In this document: in pieces, positions 18,311-20,170 of the stretch
Position numbering within the stretch: the first letter of the stretch is position 1
How the letters are laid out: each line of letters starts with the position of its first letter
DNA from: Thozetella sp. PMI_491
Taxonomy: Eukaryota > Ascomycota > Sordariomycetes > Chaetosphaeriales > Chaetosphaeriaceae
Direction: 5' to 3'
Assembly: GCA_021432635.1 (NCBI GenBank)
Contig: MU270071.1
Location: 1-20,170, forward strand
Length of the DNA: 20,170 nucleotides
Notes under the pieces: model-generated
The model's database searches: none
Told to the model about the DNA's origin: nothing
The model's input: the letters and a program-made list of their open reading frames with translations, nothing else
Translations under genes and position numbers: made by a program

Positions 18311-19473
18311 CTCCTAGTTTAATTAATATATAATAATTAAACTAATTATACTTTAATAACTTTATATTTAATATTCCTTTAAATAATTTATTATATCTTT
18401 AATATTGCTTTAATATTTTACTTAAGCTTTTTATTATAAATATTTTAATAATAATTAATATCTTAAAGGTTTTTTCTATAGGCTTATTTAAGGATCTCTT
18501 ATAAGTTACTTTAAAGGCTAAGTCTCTTTAAATATCTTTAGTTTCTTTTTCTAAGATTAGTTAAATATATTTTTTAAATACTAGTCTAAAGAATATCTAA
18601 CTAATTATTTAATTAATTCTTAGGTTATTCTTTTATAACTATAATATCTTTAAAATTAAATAATATAGTTTTATTTTTATAATATTAAAGGTTATTTCTT
18701 TATTATATATACTATAGGCTAATATTAAAAGGGGTATAATCTTTATTATAATATCTCTCTTTTTATATTAAACTAATTCTCCTTTTATAATATATAGGTA
18801 ATATATAAATTCTTTTTTATTTTAAAGTAATTATAGCTAATTAATAACTCTAAGTAATATATAGTTTCTTTAAGATCTACTATTAATTACTATAGTAATA
18901 TAATATTAATTATTAATAATAAGTATATAAGTAAATAGTCTTAAGTTTAAGCTAATAACTATTATAAAAGTCTTTATCTCTAGATTATCTTATTAACTCT
19001 ATATAAGTAATATTTATTATTTTTTATCTAGTTTTATTCTAAGGTAAGCTATAAGTATTAGCTTTTTTCTATAAAGTATAATTTATATTATATAAGATCT
19101 TTAAGCTAGAGCTTAAGTCTTATATTAATAAATTATTCTTATATATATTTTATAGCTTTAATTTATTTTTAATTATTTCTATTTATAAGTTAATAGGGTC
19201 TCCTTTTATAAGAATATATCTTTATATTTTTCCTTGATATTATTATATAATTTTTTCTATATAATAATATAAGTATATTATAAAAGTATATTATATTATA
19301 TTTAACTTATTTTTATAATATATTAAAAACGAAGGGTTTAACTTAAAAATAGCCTATCTATTATATTAGTCTTTTATCTCTTAATACTTTATTTCTTTTT
19401 ATAGATAAGAGTTATTAATTTATTATATTTTATATCTAATAAAAAAGAAACTATATTTTAATTTATCTATAAT

Positions 19474-19690
19474 TAGGGCTGTGATTGAGTAGAGTTTAAT
19501 AGAGTATTTACTCATACTCATACTACTCGAGTTTAATAGAGTATATACTCGCCCCACTCGAGTAGTGTATAAGAGTAAACTCATACTAGCTAAGTAGAGT
19601 ATAACCAAATACTTATACTCTACTCGAGTATACTTAAAAATACTCGAGTACCTATATAAAATACTCAGGTAAATACTCAGATTATATTAA
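19474..19690. repeat. hAT3 subterminal array (ACTCGAGT type)
   Basis: The palindrome ACTCGAGT occurs at 19525, 19556, 19622 and 19642, among GAGTAGAGT, AGAGTA and TACTCATACTC words. Retention of CpG in this palindrome shows limited RIP or deamination here. Confidence 0.8.
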
Positions 19691-19800
19691 TATAAAAATA
19701 CTAGTAAAAATACTAGTAAATATATATAAGACTAATAAATTAATAAACTGATAAAATAACTAAAATAATTAATAAAATAACTAATAAAAAAACTAATAAA

Positions 19801-20006
19801 TTAATCTTCAATACCCTCTTCTTCTAATAAAGCCTTTAACTCAGCTATATCTTTAATACCCTAGCTTTTAAGTAAAATAAGCTGTTTAACCGTTTCTAGG
19901 TATAAGCTATTCCTAGCTTTAGTAATAATATTTCCCCTATACTAAAAAAGCTTTTAATAACTGCTAAGATAGCTGGTATAGCTAAATATCATCTAGCTAA
20001 TATAGC
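19801..20006 (-). pseudogene. hAT3 transposase, C-terminal dimerisation domain fragment
   Basis: Read on the minus strand from 20006 the residues YLAIPA and FSIG match the hAT1 dimerisation domain. A one-base deletion near 19936 (GGGGAAATATT against GGGGGTAATATT in hAT1) shifts the frame, after which NIITKARNSLYLETVKQLILL continues. A TAG replaces the Trp of the LKSW motif, and the acidic tail ends at TAA 19803-19801. It is a fragment of about 68 codons. Confidence 0.85.
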
Positions 20007-20170
20007 CAGAGTATTAAATTAGTGTAGTATTTTGTAGTTTGTAGTATTTTGTATTGTAGTATTTTGTAGTGTAGTATTTTGTAGTGTAGTATTTTGTAGT
20101 TTGTATTGTATTGTATTGTAGTATATACTACAAAATACTACACTACAAAATACTACAATACAAAATACTA
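20007..20170 (+). mobile_element. End of a hAT-type element (family X), repeat-rich
   Basis: It begins CAGAGTATTAAATTAG directly inside the hAT3 coding sequence. 15-bp units around GTAGTATTTTG follow, then the palindromic turn GTAGTATATACTAC (20118-20131) and the same units inverted, running off the window. It mirrors 269-96 with two extra 15-bp units and otherwise apparent identity. Confidence 0.6.

Larger units (their letters stand above)
16398..19473 (-). mobile_element. Gypsy retrotransposon, minus copy, 5' truncated
   Basis: On the minus strand this runs from mid-pol (19473, equivalent to 9191 in the plus copy) through reverse transcriptase, RNase H and the start of integrase to 16398, where hAT1 intervenes. 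It is colinear with 9191-11884 without the 192-bp insert. It is cut at its 5' side by hAT3, so gag and the 5' LTR are not in the window. It may be a different insertion from the Gypsy piece at 12333-13220, because both contain segment A. Confidence 0.85.
19474..20006 (-). mobile_element. hAT3: 3' end of a third hAT element
   Basis: The tip TAGGGCTGTGATTGAGTAGAG at 19474 differs from the hAT1 right tip by a few bases. It is followed by a subterminal array and the C-terminal end of a transposase on the minus strand. The rest is missing because family X sequence begins at 20007, so the X element probably inserted into hAT3. It is only lightly mutated. Confidence 0.8.

Noticed and set aside
19423..19608. 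A 61-codon minus-strand open frame.
   Set aside because: It crosses the boundary between Gypsy and hAT3 and covers the subterminal repeat array, so it is a chance frame.
1..20170. Mitochondrial or Plasmodium-type AT-rich genome.
   Set aside because: Gypsy and hAT elements with stops confined to RIP-type changes, and GC-normal inserts, point to an AT-rich nuclear compartment of a filamentous ascomycete.

Overview
This window looks like a transposon graveyard from the AT-rich compartment of a filamentous ascomycete genome. I find no intact gene, no host gene, no RNA gene and no CRISPR array. TpA is abundant and CpA/TpG are scarce. Where the reading frame can be followed, conserved Gln and Trp codons have become TAA/TAG, Cys has become Tyr and a start ATG has become ATA. 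This is the footprint of repeat-induced point mutation (RIP), which damages repeated DNA in Pezizomycotina. Subphylum is as far as I would go; genus is not readable here.

Layout. 1-269 and 20007-20170 hold the same element end in opposite orientations, nearly identical. 270-2160 is degenerate sequence around a candidate minus-strand LTR (809-1195). 2161-3659 is a hAT transposon (hAT2) with most of its transposase deleted and a 219-bp GC-rich LTR-like insert. A 9-bp minisatellite (3682-3799) and 1.5 kb of unrecognised degenerate DNA follow. 5352-5888 is a pocket that escaped RIP, possibly an LTR. 6522-11884 is a plus-strand Gypsy retrotransposon (LTR, gag, reverse transcriptase, RNase H) that breaks off at the start of integrase and carries a 192-bp hairpin-rich insert. 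11885-12332 is a hAT MITE. 12333-13220 and 16398-19473 are parts of minus-strand Gypsy DNA of the same family, separated by a 3.2-kb hAT element (hAT1, 13221-16397) whose transposase can still be read through about ten stops. 19474-20006 is the 3' end of a third hAT (hAT3), cut by the element that runs off the window.

The main interest is structural. Two hAT-type elements sit at breakpoints. hAT1 has two different ends and is flanked by a 423/425-bp direct repeat of one Gypsy segment; the MITE joins two Gypsy copies tail to tail without a target duplication. Both fit ectopic recombination between dispersed hAT copies. The hAT elements share a short tip (YAGGGYTGTGATT) but each carries a different array of short subterminal repeats. 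Inserts of about 200 bp have escaped RIP, whereas the multi-kilobase Gypsy copies have not.
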